Made by a program: the position numbers and the translations under genes. 64,000 nucleotides of DNA from Nepenthes gracilis (Eukaryota > Streptophyta > Magnoliopsida > Caryophyllales > Nepenthaceae), in the NCBI GenBank assembly GCA_033239525.1, contig BSYO01000010.1, positions 10,257,379 to 10,321,378 of the forward strand, written 5' to 3'. The notes below the pieces were generated by a model. It had not been told where the DNA came from. It did no database searches and saw nothing but the letters and a program-made list of their open reading frames with translations. Positions 1-10,690 of the stretch are shown here, one piece after another (the stretch's first letter is position 1; each line of letters opens with the position of its first letter).

Positions 1-577
1 CTTTCTTTTCAAGGGGATTATGCCTCGTAAGCTTCCATTGATATTCGAATTTTGTATCAAAGATTTGGTTATGAGCATGCTCATCAGAGCATCCAGATCG
101 GATTTTCACTTGATCAGGCAGGGGGGCATCAACACCAACTTCAACACATACCCGAGCATATCCCACCTTTTCCAGTCTCTCTGTGACAGGGCCTAAATGC
201 AAAGGCTTCCCCACTACACTGGCTATCCAGCTCAATCCATGGGGGGTCCAAAATTCTACAGGCACACCGGACATAGTGATCCAGAGGGGGAAGGATTTGT
301 GTTCTTCCTTGGATAAAACCATCCCTAGCTTCCATTTCTTTAGGAAAAGGGGATGTCCTGCAAATGTCCATGGTCCACTGGCCAGACAATTTTCAAGCAT
401 AATACGGGAGGAGAAACAAAAGAAATAAAAACCCATGTCATTACCCGCCACATGTTGGATCTCAAATCTAGCCCATATTTTCCTAGCAATGTGATTAACA
501 GCATGATAATGCATAGGATTCCTATAGAAGTATCCAACCAAGGTAAACCCCCAGATATCTTCCCCTTGTTGGATAAC
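1..577 (-). CDS. LINE ORF1 fragment with DUF4283 domain, open across the left edge
   Basis: Read on the minus strand, this stretch is open for about 192 codons and runs off the left edge, so the C-terminus is missing. Visible motifs in order are KIWARFEI, FYFFCFSSRI, ASGPWTFAGHPLFLKKWK, PVEFWTPHGLSWIAS, GKPL and YARVCVEV. These are the hallmarks of DUF4283, the domain found in ORF1 (nucleic-acid-binding, gag-like) proteins of plant LINEs and of genes derived from them. The frame is closed upstream by TAA at 578-580, so the true N-terminus is not present and no start codon is credible. It is unusually well kept compared with the pol remnants elsewhere. It could be a functional copy cut by the window edge or a fragment; the missing N-terminus favours a fragment. 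Confidence 0.8.
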
Positions 578-721
578 TTAAAGAAAAAAAAACTTAAAGA
601 AAAAAATATTTTAAAAAGTATGTTTCCAAATAATTTTAAATGCCATCCTATAACTATTTTGCCAATCTTCACTCCACTTCAAGATGAATTAATCATAGAA
701 TTAATATCCTAAAACCAAAAA
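578..721. other. AT-rich spacer, nothing recognised
   Basis: A-rich and T-rich sequence upstream of the LINE frame. It could be diverged LINE 5' sequence, but I see no motif that shows it. Confidence 0.4.
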
Positions 722-840
722 TGTGAGATTTCAAACTTGAAACATGATAATTTAAAAGTAATTAAAATAATAATAATCAAGATGAGGCTAAACATGTATA
801 GAAGAATGAGTTTCGGAAGTAAAAAGTGTGCAAAACCGGC

Positions 841-1188
841 TATTGTATACTGATTTGCCACACAGCAGCTGGGTGCCTACCGCGTGCTCGAGTGCGGCAA
901 CAAGTGCCAAAATTCAATAAGGGTTTGCTTGCCGGGCGCCTACTCCGCTCGAGCAAGGCTCAAAAGTAACCCTACACTCGCCGCGCGCCTGCCACAAGCT
1001 CAAGCATAAGCGAAATATTGTATACTGATTTGCCACACAGCAACTGGGTGCCTACCGCGTGCTCGAGTGCAGCAACAAGCGCCAAAATTCAGTAAGAGTC
1101 TGCTCGCCGGGCGCCTACCGTGCTCGAGCAAGGCTCAGTAACCCTCACGCTGCCGTGCTTTGCCGCAAGCTCAAGCACAAGCGCAATG
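841..1188. repeat. Tandem duplication, two units of about 175 bp, in LTR U3
   Basis: Both units start TATTGTATACTGATTTGCC, at 841 and 1016, and contain GTGCTCGAGTGC and CTCGAGCAAGGCTC. The copies differ by scattered substitutions and short indels, so the duplication is old. It doubles the number of CTCGAG palindromes upstream of the putative transcription start of this LTR. Confidence 0.85.
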
Positions 1189-1306
1189 TTAAATCTGCAA
1201 CCTGATTCTGTTTTGTTTAAAATGGAGAAAGGAGGGGGGAGTTGAGGCCATGACTAGCAGAACACGAAGGAGGAGAGGAAGGGAAGAGAAAGGGAAGGCT
1301 CACTCT

Positions 1307-1327
1307 TTTTTTTTTTTTGGTAAGTTA
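1307..1327 (-). mobile_element. Ultra-short LINE insertion: poly(A) tail plus 9 bases
   Basis: A 21-bp insertion reading (minus strand) TAACTTACC followed by 12 A. It is bounded by a perfect 15-bp direct repeat, GGGAAGGCTCACTCT, at 1292-1306 and 1328-1342. The terminus matches the 3' ends of the larger LINE copies here (ACTTACC then poly-A at 5145, 28195 and 42013). It is best read as an extremely 5'-truncated LINE integration. Confidence 0.8.
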
Positions 1328-1689
1328 GGGAAGGCTCACTCTACCAATTTTCATCCTATCAAAAGTGGAAAAAAGGGTAAATCAGGTGAAGGCAAGTGTA
1401 TCTCCAATCTTGTTCTTCGTTTTTACAGCGTTTTGATATCTCCGTCTTCATGTTTATGCTCTAAGAACCCTCGTTACTGAAGGGTTACTGTGAAACTCTG
1501 ACAACTTCTAAAGTTTAATAAGTTTTCACTTAAGAAATAGGAAGAAAAATATTTCTGATCCTATTAATTAGGACCCGGGACTAATATAAAATCAGTTTAG
1601 ATTCATCAACATGTCTTAGAATGTTATGGTAATAATCGAGGTTAACTCTATCCATAGAGTTATACGATATAATGTCCCGATTTTTCAAA

Positions 1690-2060
1690 TGAAGTAATTT
1701 AGGCTAGAGTGCTTTGTGTGTGTTGAGGCTGGAGTGGCCCTATGTGTGAAATAAGGCCGAAGTGGCCTTGTGTGTGAAATGAGGCCAGAGTGGCCTTGTG
1801 TGCAAAGTGAGGCCGGAGTGCTTTGTGTGTTGAGGCCAGAGTGGCCTTGTATGTGAAGTGAGACCGGAGTAGCCATGTTTATGTGATGTGGCTGGAGTGG
1901 CCTTGTATGTGTTAAGGCTAGAGTGGCCTAGTGTGTCATGATGGACGGAGTTCATTATGTGGGGCTTGAGGGCCGGAGAGGCCTTGTACCCCTAAAGGCC
2001 AGGAGTGGCCTTATGCCTTTTAAAAGCCGGAGTGGCCTTTATTGTGCTGAGCTGGATCTG
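1690..2060. repeat. Degenerate GGCCGGAGTGGCC minisatellite
   Basis: About a dozen imperfect units of roughly 28-36 bp with the core GAGGCCRGAGTGGCCTTGTGTG. The same core word, GCCGGAGT, recurs in the arrays at 30650-31270 and 34310-34450 inside LTR A copies, so this array is probably LTR-derived. Short frames in it on both strands are repeat artefacts. Confidence 0.75.
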
Positions 2061-2069
2061 CGTTTCAAG

Positions 2070-2283
2070 CGTGTTTTAGACATGCGTTTCAAGTGCCGAT
2101 TTGGAATCGAGTTTTTAATGTCGATCTCGATATTGTAATTTTTCTTAATGGCTTCTGTCCTGGTTCTAGGGGACTCCCTAGTCTCTATGGTTCCTTTCTC
2201 AAGTCGGAAAAACACTTGGTAAAGCACAGTTTTTTTGTACATTTTGTTAAACTTTAATGCAATTAATTACTTAACAAAAAAAA
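2070..2283 (+). mobile_element. 5'-truncated LINE 3' end with poly(A)
   Basis: The sequence around 2140-2283 (GGTTCTAGGGGACTCCCT, CACTTGGTAAAGCACAG, ATTACTTAACA then A9) matches the tail of the LINE at 25564-28195 (GGGGACTCCCTTG, ACTTGGTAAAGAACATAG, ATTACTTACCA then A). Only the 3' untranslated end is present. I found no convincing TSD, so the left edge is approximate. Confidence 0.65.
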
Positions 2284-3010
2284 AGTGAGAAAAGATGATG
2301 GTTTGACAGGTAAGGCAGGACCAGCATAATGATGTTGGTGAAACTGAAGTGAATGAAGATATAGAAGTCGGATTGATGGTTGAAGAAAATAAAAGCCAAA
2401 GTGGTGCGGTGTGGTGCTGGATGGAGTTGAAGAAGGTGAGTTTGAGATGATGGCCAGACTTGATGATGAGTTGATTAAGGCTGGAGATGTTGAGGAGCTA
2501 GTGGAGGCCGATGTGCATAATGATAAGATAACCAGCCGGAGCATTGTGAATTGGTGATGGTCGAAGTTGATGATGAAAGCCGAATTTGATGGTCGATTGA
2601 AATTATAAATATTGATTGAAAATATAAATATTGACCGGATCAGATTAGTGACATTGAGAACTAGGAGTGGATTTTGAAAGAGTAAAATGCTTTACCTGAA
2701 CTTGCTGATAACTAGAGTAGATTGAATTTGATAAAGACCAACTTTGCTAATAGCCGGAGTAGATTTACCTACTTCGTTGACTCTTTCTACCTTCTCAGAG
2801 TAAGTAAATTGCTCTCATCAATTTCGCTGACCTTCTAGAAAAAGAACTACAAGTAGGTAGCTTACCCCACCTATTCCCACCCAACCCATCATCTATAAAT
2901 ACTGAGCTCCTTGTTTGAAAAAGGAGTTAGAAAATCTATGAAAGAAAAAAATAGTAAGAGGCGAAGAGGAAGAAAGAGTTGTAGGCTAGATTGAAGTAAG
3001 GAGTTTGAAA
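2284..3010 (+). mobile_element. LTR fragment (A-like): U3, TATA and exon 1
   Basis: GACCGGAT words and TAGCTTACCCCACC just before a TATA box match the U3 of the solo LTR at 29427-32551 read on its own strand (AACTTACCCCACCTAC before its TATA). The purine-rich leader after the TATA runs to 3010, where a LINE-derived element interrupts it. It resumes at 5162 with ACAAG|GCAAGTG, so exon 1 and its donor are split by the insertion. The left boundary is uncertain. Confidence 0.6.
2894..2900 (+). promoter_or_regulatory. TATA box of LTR fragment
   Basis: TATAAAT about 270 bases before the conserved GCAAGT donor once the LINE insertion is discounted, the same order as in other LTRs here. Confidence 0.5.
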
Positions 3011-5145
3011 TAATACAAAGAGCCGCAATGTAGCTCTCGCCTAGAGAGAGAAGCTCTGGCTTCTCTCTAGAGTGTCTTTCAAATTTCAAACCTGAACTTT
3101 GAGGCCTTCATTTCTTGTCGTCAACGGCAAGGTTCATCCTCTGAGGCCATCGCTTACTCTCTCTGGATCTTTTCTTTCTTCTTCTTCCAGGGCTCGCCCC
3201 TTTGAACGAACCATCTGGTTTCGTTTTGTGTTACCGTCTCTCCGTTCTCTCTTGGACGGTAGTTTTGCGGTACTGTCAATTTCTCCCACCCTCCTTGTGT
3301 TCGTAAAGGACGCCTCACGCTCGCTATTGTGTTCTTCCCCGATGTCTCTGATTAGGCTATTGGCTCTTGCAAGTTGGCCCTTTTCTTCGACTGTCGTAGC
3401 GGTTCCTGCCTTGGCGCCTAGTGCACGGGACGGATCTGCTTGGGGTTTTTTGCAGAAGTCCTCACCCATCAGATGCGGTTGTTTCAAAGAGAAGCTTTGG
3501 ATTTCTTTCTGGGTTTTCAGTTTTCAATTTTCAATTTTTAATTTTCCATTTTCAATTTTCAAATTTCAAATTTCAAAACTCAAATTTGAAATTTGACTTT
3601 CTGTGGGTTTCTCGCCTCCACGGATTTGGGCTGGGCTTCCGTGTCCCCAGGCTGATGTGATTGTTGGGGCTAACTGTCCCTGTTTCTGGTTCCGATGTGA
3701 AAGCTTCAGCTCTATTTTCAGTAGATCTACCATGCCGGTTAGTAGCGGTGGTGGCTTGCTCTCCGCCATTTTCTCGATACATTGATGTTGTATGAGGTTG
3801 TTACTCGTATTGCGCATCCGGCCATGTTATTCTGGACGTGCCTTGGTGTCTATGTTATTGGATGGTTTCTTTGCCCGGATGGGTGGAATCGCTCTCTTCG
3901 ATCTTTGGCGGCCTTTGGGGATGTCGCTGATGCTTCATAGCTATGGTGATGGAGAGGCTGATGATAATGGAGGAAAGCGGGTTTCCTGCTGTGTCATGTG
4001 AATGTTGCTGTTGTATGCAATGAGTTACTGGTGTTGACAGTATGGAGGATTCCATCTATGTCTGCCAGCTACTGTTTTTGAATTGCTCCTTGCTTTATGA
4101 AGCTGGCTTCTTTGCTATGAAGCAGTGCCTTGTTGCTAAAATGGCGGCTGGCATTTATTTGGATTTAGGTGTGCAACTTTTTGGATTCGAGTGCCGAAGT
4201 TGGTACTAATGTCCGCTCATGCGTTGCTTGTTGGAGCTAATGCAGCCGGATGTCAAACGCAACGGGCTCTGTGGTCCTTCAGGTCTGCAATCTTTGGGTG
4301 TGTTTGCTTGACTGGTGATTGCTAGCTTGGTATTCGGCTTTGGCGATTCTATTGCCAGTTTTTGGAGTCCAGCTTGGTCTCCAAAACGAGATGCAAAGGT
4401 AGTGGTGGTGAAGACCTATCCGAGATGCTGTAGTCTTCAGTTGGCTGTCTAGCATATGGTTTCTTTTGGGCTCACTGTGTTGGGGTTATACCTATCTTGG
4501 TGACTTATCATTTTGGGCTCTTGATTTTGATGGTAATACCCTTTCGAATGGTTCTGAGGCGCTGCTATAGGGATCCGCTGGATGAGGCCCTGTTTGGCCG
4601 AGGTGGTATTGTGTCAGCGGGGCATGCTTCTCCGTTGGGATGTCTAGATGCCGTGTGCCGATGGAATTACTGGAATTGCTAAAGCTGGAATTGGTAAATC
4701 TTTCTCGTTGAATCCTGCTGATGCTGTGTTTCATTGCAAAGGAATGTTGAAGATGCCGGGCGCTGCTGCTGGGCGAAGGGGCTCTATTGCAGTTGCCAAA
4801 TACTCTTCTGTGAATCTGGGGCCCTGGATGAGCTACCAGTGTGAGCTACTGTTGTCTCCAACTGTGACCTGGTTGCTGATTTGGTGGTTCGCCTTTTCAC
4901 CCTGCTGAGAAGCCCTGCTTTTCAACATATGACTGATTTCTTGTTTTGTCGATTTTGTGGAACGTTGTCCCCCTGGTGGGCCCTTTTTTCTGTTTTATCC
5001 TTTTGGTGTCATCTGATGTACCAAGCTGTTCAGGGTATGCCCTAGCGTTTTATGCCTTAACTCCATGTCAAATACCTGGAGATAAAGCATAGTTTGTATA
5101 ATTTTTTCTCCCTTTAATCCAAATTTTCTTACTTACCAAAAAAAA
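3011..5145 (+). mobile_element. LINE-derived element of 2.1 kb with no recognisable ORF
   Basis: It is bounded by a 16-bp imperfect TSD, AGTAAGGAGTTTGAAA at 2995-3010 and AGTAAAGAATTTGAAA at 5146-5161 (two mismatches). It opens with a TAGCTCTCGCCTAGAGAGAG leader and a TTTCAAATTTCAAACC block resembling the 5' leader of the LINE at 25564. It ends ACCTGGAGATAAAGCATAG ... TTCTTACTTACC plus poly-A. Short frames (for example 3099-3596 and 4648-4908) show no DUF4283, endonuclease or reverse transcriptase motif, so it is probably a non-autonomous derivative moved by LINE machinery. Confidence 0.7.
3519..3597. repeat. TTTTCAAT-type short repeat with terminal inverted part
   Basis: Eight or more copies of a TTTTCAATT/TTTCAAA word in a row inside the LINE-derived element, ending in CTCAAATTTGAAATTTGA, which is self-complementary. 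Probably replication slippage. Confidence 0.7.
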
Positions 5146-5161
5146 AGTAAAGAATTTGAAA

Positions 5162-5814
5162 ACAAGGCAAGTGTATTCTCTGTTTTTATAAGTTCAGGTT
5201 TTAAGAATGTTTTAATGCAAGTATACCCTACATTTTTACTAATCTATGTTTTGAATCTGTTAAGCATTATTATTATCATCCTCTCTCTCTGGTAAGTTTC
5301 TACATGAAGCATGCCATGATAATTTGCTTTATCCGAATGTTGTTAATGTTTATGAATGCATCATTTAAGAACTTCGATTAATTGTTTTTGTATGAAATCC
5401 GGCCCTTTGCCTATTTGTATAAAGTCTGATTACTTGCATATTTAAATGAAAATGAGTTATTTGTATAAGTTCGGTCCTCTGCATATTTGACGAAGTTTTG
5501 TTATTTGCATCATGGAAGAACTCCATTAACGGATCACCGCATGTTTGAAGAAGTCCGGATATTTGCATGTTTAAAAAGAAGTCTGGCTATTTGCACGTAA
5601 AAGAAGTTCGATTATTTGCATTATTGAATAACTTTGGCTATTTGAACTTCGTCCTATTGCTTTGATAAGAACTTCGGACTTTTGGAAGCACATGGTTTTG
5701 AAATTGAATTTACTGGTCACGAGCTACAGACCTTAAATGTAGCCGTTTATGGGATTTGATGACTCAGAGGGTCGAGAGTTGCAGACCTTAAATGTAGCCG
5801 TTACTTAATATATG
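5162..5814 (+). mobile_element. LTR interior, continuation of the fragment at 2284
   Basis: It begins with the donor-like ACAAG|GCAAGTGTA at 5166/5167. A degenerate minisatellite follows (5395-5690; words GAAGTCCGGATATTTGCATG), then two copies of the TGTAGCC hairpin. It is interrupted at 5815-5819 by the solo LTR 5820-8714 and resumes at 8720. No coding potential. Confidence 0.6.
5723..5743 (+). other. Conserved hairpin H1, perfect arms
   Basis: Arms GCTACA and TGTAGC with loop GACCTTAAA. A second copy at 5779-5799 has arms GTTGCA and TGTAGC (two G-U pairs) and a third at 8725-8745 has arms GCTACA and TGTAGC. The same element recurs in LTR C copies; see the findings. Confidence 0.7.
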
Positions 5815-6154
5815 TGGGTTGTGAGATCCCAATCCCAAAACATGATAATTATAAAAAAATTAAGTTGATGATAAATATGATTGGGCTAAAGAACAAGGAA
5901 AAAATGGGAACCAAAGGAAAAAGGAGCAAATACGAAGAAAATAGGATCGGCGCTCGAGTAGTGCTTGAGCAGTGCTCGAGCGCTAGTGAGGCATAAATCT
6001 ACAAAAAGGACCACCCGAGGCTCACCCTAGGCAGAGCGGGGGTGAGGAGGCTACGACGGACGGTGCTCGAGGACCGCTCTAGCGTCACCCGGGCACAAAT
6101 TTCGGCACCTAGCGCCTAGTTGGCACTCGAGCACTGCTCAAGCACCCCGACTTG

Positions 6155-6162
6155 TATATAAG
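6155..6162 (+). promoter_or_regulatory. TATA box of solo LTR
   Basis: TATATAAG directly after the CTCGAG cluster and before a GA-rich leader. Confidence 0.6.
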
Positions 6163-7206
6163 CAGCGTGCGCGATTCCCTTCGGTCATTTCGGCCGTTCT
6201 AGCAAAGAGCAGTGGGAGTGAAGAGGGGAAAGAGAAGGAGAGGGAGAAATTCGCCTGTTCCTCTCCTATCTGAGTAAAAATAATAGTAGAGTGGCTAAGG
6301 AAAGTGTACCCAAGACATTACCCTCTATTTTTACTACTTTTATGTATTTCTGAATATGTATTTATACCTTAAATTTATGTTTCTGCATGTTTTATGTAAA
6401 TAAAGCATATTTCTATTAATTAATCGGATAGATTTCTTATTTACCTGTATGTATCGCACTATACGGCCTTGATTTTACGATTGTGTATGTATTTGGTGTC
6501 CGATTATGGTCCGACGGCTTTGTGTGAAACCCTAGGTCAAAATTTAGGGATTTGATGCTTCGGTTTCCTAGATTTTGAGATGTAATTGTGATTCTGTAAT
6601 ATGTTATGGCCTATGAGATGATTTGTATATGAAAATGTCTGTGGATTTGCACTGCTAAACCTCCATATGTTCTGAAGCTATCTAAAGGATTATCGATTAA
6701 GGTTTAGTCTAAAAAGTCCCACAGGAATATATTGTAGAACTTGTAAGATGTTCTGAAACTATCTGAAGGATTCCCGATTAAAGTTTAGTCTAAAAGGTCT
6801 CATAGTAATGAACTGTTAATCTTTTGGGGCATTCTGAAGTTATCTGAACGATTACCGAACAAGGTTTAACTGGCCGACTGAAATACGATAAGTTAAAGGT
6901 TAGGGAATAAAAAGAAATGTAAGAATCTCAAGACGAAAATGCTAATTGGAGGTTTATCTGACAAATCGCACTTGAGGAATTAATCTGAAACTGTATTGTT
7001 AAGTCATAGAGAAACTCTGAAACTAACTTAAGGTTTAATCGTATGAATTGGAAAGATTTTAGTGGTCAGGAGAATTTATGGCTAAGGAAAGAAGGATAAG
7101 AATGTCCTCCATTAAGTAAATTATTAGGATTCCAGTATAGCTAGTCTATGACGTCGTCCTTAGGTTACTGCATCAAAACACTGAATAATAGGCATCGAAA
7201 GTATAC

Positions 7207-7568
7207 TGAATAATAGCTAAGTGAACCGAAATCATCCTACCATCGGGATGTAAAGTGTGGAGAATATGTAAAAACTAAAGTGAATAGAAACCATCCTACC
7301 CTCGGGATGTAAAGTGTGGAGGGTATGTAAAGGAATAAACTGAATAAGAAACCATCCTTCCTTCGAGATGTAAAGTATGAAGGGTATGTAAAAATTAAAG
7401 AGAACAGAAATTATCCTACCCTCGGGATATAAAGTATGGAGGGTATGCAGAAATTAAGATAATAAGAACCATCGTACCCTCGGGATGTAAAGTATAGAGT
7501 GTTTCTAAATAATTAAACTGAATAAGAACTATCCTCCATCGGGATGTAAAGTATGGAGGATAATAGAT
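7207..7568. repeat. Minisatellite, about six units of 59-61 bp
   Basis: Units share CATCCTACCCTCGGGATG and TAAAGTGTGGAGGGTATG. The array lies within the solo LTR, between donor and acceptor regions. No open frame is maintained. Confidence 0.9.
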
Positions 7569-7586
7569 TTAAAAGAAAGCTTAGTT

Positions 7587-7935
7587 TTCTGAAATATGGA
7601 TTCTGAATCGAGAATTAGGTTAATGTTCTGAAATATGAATTTTGAATCGAGAACTAGGTTAATGTTCTAAAATATGGATTTTGAACCGAGAACTAGGTTA
7701 ATGTTCTAAAATATGAATTCTAAACCGAGAACTAGGTTAAGGTTCTGATATATGGACTCTGAATTGAGAACTAGGTTAATGTTCTGATATATGGATTCTG
7801 AATCGATAACTAGAATAATATTATGATATATGGATTCTGAATCGAGAACAAAATTAATGTTTTGATATATGGATTCTAAATCAAGAACTAGGTTAAGGTT
7901 CTAAAATATGGATTTCGAACCAAATTCTGAATCAG
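7587..7935. repeat. Minisatellite, about nine units of 39 bp
   Basis: Unit TTCTGAAATATGGATTCTGA followed by ATCGAGAACTAGGTTAATG, repeated almost without indels, directly after the 60-bp array. Confidence 0.9.
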
Positions 7936-8092
7936 GAACTAAGGATCTGAAATCATAGTTTTCTGGTATTCTACACCGCAATAGGTTTCCTAGTATTTTG
8001 TATTGTATTTATGCTTCTGTTCTCTCGCCTACATGCATGAATTTCCCGCATCTCTTTTTAAGTTCTCGTCAAAAAGCAAATATATATTCTGT

Positions 8093-8111
8093 ATATATAT
8101 ATATATATATA
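8093..8111. repeat. TA microsatellite
   Basis: Uninterrupted TA dinucleotides inside the solo LTR. Confidence 0.9.
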
Positions 8112-8719
8112 ATTGTATATTTTTACTATTTTGGGTACATTTGCTGAGATGTTAAGCTCACTCTTTGCTTTCTGTTCTCCCCTCCAAATAAGTAAAAGCC
8201 TGAAAAGGATCGAAATCAGATCTAGCTAGAAGAAGGAAAGCTCGTAAATTTTGAAGGCCCTGAAGGACTTCAGTGGATCAAAGGATTTTGGATTCTTTAG
8301 CTAGCATCTTGAAATGAATAATGTATATTATGATAACGCGAAATGATGTTCTATTATAATGAATGTTTCGTTATTGCTTTCGCAGGGTTTTGTTAAGGAT
8401 ATCGATGCTTCCTCTACCTGTTTCTTTGGATTTTGTATAGGTCCTAGATGGCATCTCTCATACGAATTCTAATACAGTAGATAGAATGATCTATAGCCAT
8501 GGATGATATTTGAGATACTGTGAATGTGTTATAGGAAATATTATGGTACGTGTTTAGATGTGTGCTTGTCAAGTTGTTTAATACAGGTAATATTTTCGAT
8601 TTTGGTCTAGGTGCAGAGGACACTCTACCCAAATTTTTGCAGGATTTAAATGTCTATGAGTTATGTATATATTTGACGGAGGGTCCTATAATGATTAGGA
8701 TCCATTTGGTCATATGGGT

Positions 8720-9240
8720 CAAGAGCTACAAACCTTAAATGTAGCCGGTTTTCAGCATTTTGTTTGGATCGGTGATTAACGAAAACTAGTTTTGGAAGTG
8801 ATGCATGCTTTGGTAACCATTTCTCATGAAAATGACTTTGGTACATGTTTTTGTGAAATTGACTCCGGCCATGTTTTATGATCTGCATGCATAAATACCT
8901 TTATTACATTTTATCTATTCTGCCCTATTTATGACCATGCATGATTTATGAGTATGAATACCTTGCTAGGTTTTTTAGTTCATTCCTCTTTTGTTTTTCA
9001 GACGACGATGAGCTTATGTTGGACGAGAAGGAGTAAAGTCTGATTGGCTAACTAGGCAGGGCAGGGATCGAAATTTTGCAGCAGTGCTTGAAAATGTTGT
9101 ATTTTTGGTATATTTTAGAGTTTTTTGTATAATGACTTTGATATGTAAATGAAAGTAATATTTAGACACTTCTGCTAAATATCTTATGGTCTGAATAATT
9201 GCGGTTCCTAGGGGCACCTTGATATTGTTTCTAAACTTTC
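8720..9240 (+). mobile_element. LTR 3' part, continuation of 5162-5814
   Basis: It resumes after the TSD of the solo LTR with hairpin H1 (8725-8745). It then has ATACCTTGCTAGG, a T-rich tract with TTTTTCAG ending at 9001, and a short DE-rich frame. Downstream text resembles the tail of the other LTRs only weakly. The end near 9240 is a guess. Confidence 0.5.
9001..9036 (+). other. LTR micro-ORF, DDDELMLDEKE-stop
   Basis: The frame directly follows TTGTTTTTCAG. It matches the D-E-x-x-E-L-x-P-D-E-x-E-stop consensus seen after the acceptor-like site in other LTRs. Confidence 0.55.
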
Positions 9241-9343
9241 ATACTGACTGACCTAGTTCGATTGACCCATTTCATCAGGCCGACTCAAGAAGCCTAGCCT
9301 TATGCAATTCCGTGGGATGGAAAATGTAAAGAAAAATTTAAGT

Positions 9344-9348
9344 CCACC

Positions 9349-9379
<31 letters not shown>

Positions 9380-9380
9380 G
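9344..9380. repeat. CA then TA compound microsatellite
   Basis: A run of CA repeats followed by TA repeats, at or near the junction between two LTR fragments. Confidence 0.9.
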
Positions 9381-9399
9381 AATATGTATAAGCACGTGA

Positions 9400-10690
9400 G
9401 TTTGACGGAGGCCGTATAGGGTAGGAAATTGCCGGTTTGTTTCATATGTAGTTCGCACTTCCTCAGGGTGTTAACTAGAGGGTAGTTTCCCATTCTTGGC
9501 ATGCCTTCGGTGGCATTCCTATTCATATTCTATGAAAAGGGATATCCTGCTTCTGCTTCTGGCCTTGAATTGTGTGGAGTAAATATAATATATCCTCAAT
9601 TATTCACCCCTTGGCTAGTAAGATCTATTAGTTTGGTCCTCCTGATGATTAAAAAAGAAATTTCTAGAATTTATATGTTTGATTCCTACTTTGATTTCTG
9701 ATGCTTGTTTTATTGATTTAAGGTTCCTAAAGCTTGATTATATTGATTTATGACTTCTCTGTTTTCATACACTTTTCTGCCCTTAAATATTTCCCAGATT
9801 TTGTATGTCTGTATGTCTGTTGTGTATGATGGGATTTACTGCATATTTTCATGTACCTTTATGTTCTTGAATATTTTCATGTAACTATTTGTCTGCACTT
9901 ATGTTCTGCATGAAAATATTATGTTTTGCATGTTTTGGTATCTTGTTGGGTTTCAACTCACTGTTTTATTATTTTTTTCCCAAATGAGACAGTAGAGTTA
10001 GTGCTAGACGAAAAAGAGTGACTTAAAGCCTAGCCTGCTGATTTTTAAAAACTTAAAGATATTTCAGAGATTTTGGAAGGAAATAGTTTGGATGTAAACA
10101 CTGGATTTTGTAAATGGATTTTGAGATTATATGGATTCACATCGAGGTCCTTCTTCGAGCCCATTTCGATACAATCAATATACAAAAATGCATGTCATGT
10201 ATGTAATCAAAAGCATTATTTGGAGAAGAAAGTTAGTAAACTTAGATTTGTTATCTAGTTCATTTTGAGCTTTATTTAGTCAATAAGTCATAGATTCCGT
10301 GGTTAGGCATGAGTTATAGACTATTTATATTTTTTTTGGGACTGATGAAGAATGTTGTATAGTTCCTAGGCGACATCTCTTATTCTAAACAGTTAATATA
10401 TTGTATAGGAAGTATTGAATGTAAGCTGTAGAGAATTATACGGGATCCTGTGTCGGTGATGAAAATACATATTGATGGATATTATGATGCTATTCTGTAT
10501 ATTTACAGGTTTTAAACAGGTTTTGTATTTTAGTTTAGTTTAATTTTAGGAGAGACTTTGTCCATTTTTTCTTAGAACTTTAGGTTGTTATTTAGTATAT
10601 TTACAGGTTTTAAACAGGTTTTGTATTTCAGTTTAGCTTATAATGACTTTAGGTTGTTATTTAGGGCGATTTGTTTTCTAACAAAAATAA
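9400..10690 (+). mobile_element. LTR fragment, B-like 3' half
   Basis: The text around 9440-9630 (GCATGCCTTCGGTGGCATTC, GGGATATCCTGC, TTGAATTGTGTGGAGTAAAT, TATTCACCCCTTGGCTAGTA) parallels the B LTR at 48100-48640. A T-rich tract, a micro-ORF (9983-10021) and GAGACTTTGTCCATTTTTTC near the 3' end follow. The segment TTTACAGGTTTTAAACAGG is duplicated (about 10500 and 10602). The CAG before the micro-ORF is lost (CCCAAATGAG). Confidence 0.6.
9983..10021 (+). other. LTR micro-ORF, NETVELVLDEKE-stop
   Basis: It has the same position and pattern as the other LTR micro-ORFs. The first residue is N (AAT) instead of D because the acceptor-like CAG/G is altered to CAA. Confidence 0.5.

Larger units (their letters stand above)
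722..1680 (+). mobile_element. LTR fragment, B-like, 5' part
   Basis: It starts TGTGAGAT followed by AACATGATAAT, the same opening as the LTRs at 5820 and 46849. It then has a CTCGAG-rich block (duplicated, see 841-1188), a purine-rich leader, a donor-like AAG|GCAAGTG at 1391/1392 and the GGACCCGGGACT and AATCGAGG blocks found in the B LTRs. It breaks off near 1680 where a minisatellite begins. The 3' half and any micro-ORF are missing. The LTR start is clear; the right boundary is approximate. Confidence 0.7.
5820..8714 (+). mobile_element. Solo LTR, B-like, 2.9 kb, with 5-bp TSD
   Basis: It starts TGTGAGATCCC with AACATGATAATT and ends GACGGAGGGTCC ... GGTCATA (the usual GTCACA with C to T). 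The 5-bp repeat TGGGT lies directly on both sides (5815-5819 and 8715-8719), which marks an insertion later reduced to a solo LTR. Internal order: CTCGAG cluster 5951-6150, TATATAAG at 6155, purine-rich leader, donor-like CTAAG|GAAAGTG near 6294 (GC changed to GA), two minisatellites, and a pyrimidine tract with CTCCAAATAAG near 8180, a decayed acceptor and micro-ORF start. Confidence 0.85.

Noticed and set aside
3099..3596. 165-aa frame as a gene
   Set aside because: It lies in the LINE-derived element, ends in a TTTTCAAT repeat and shows no recognisable domain.
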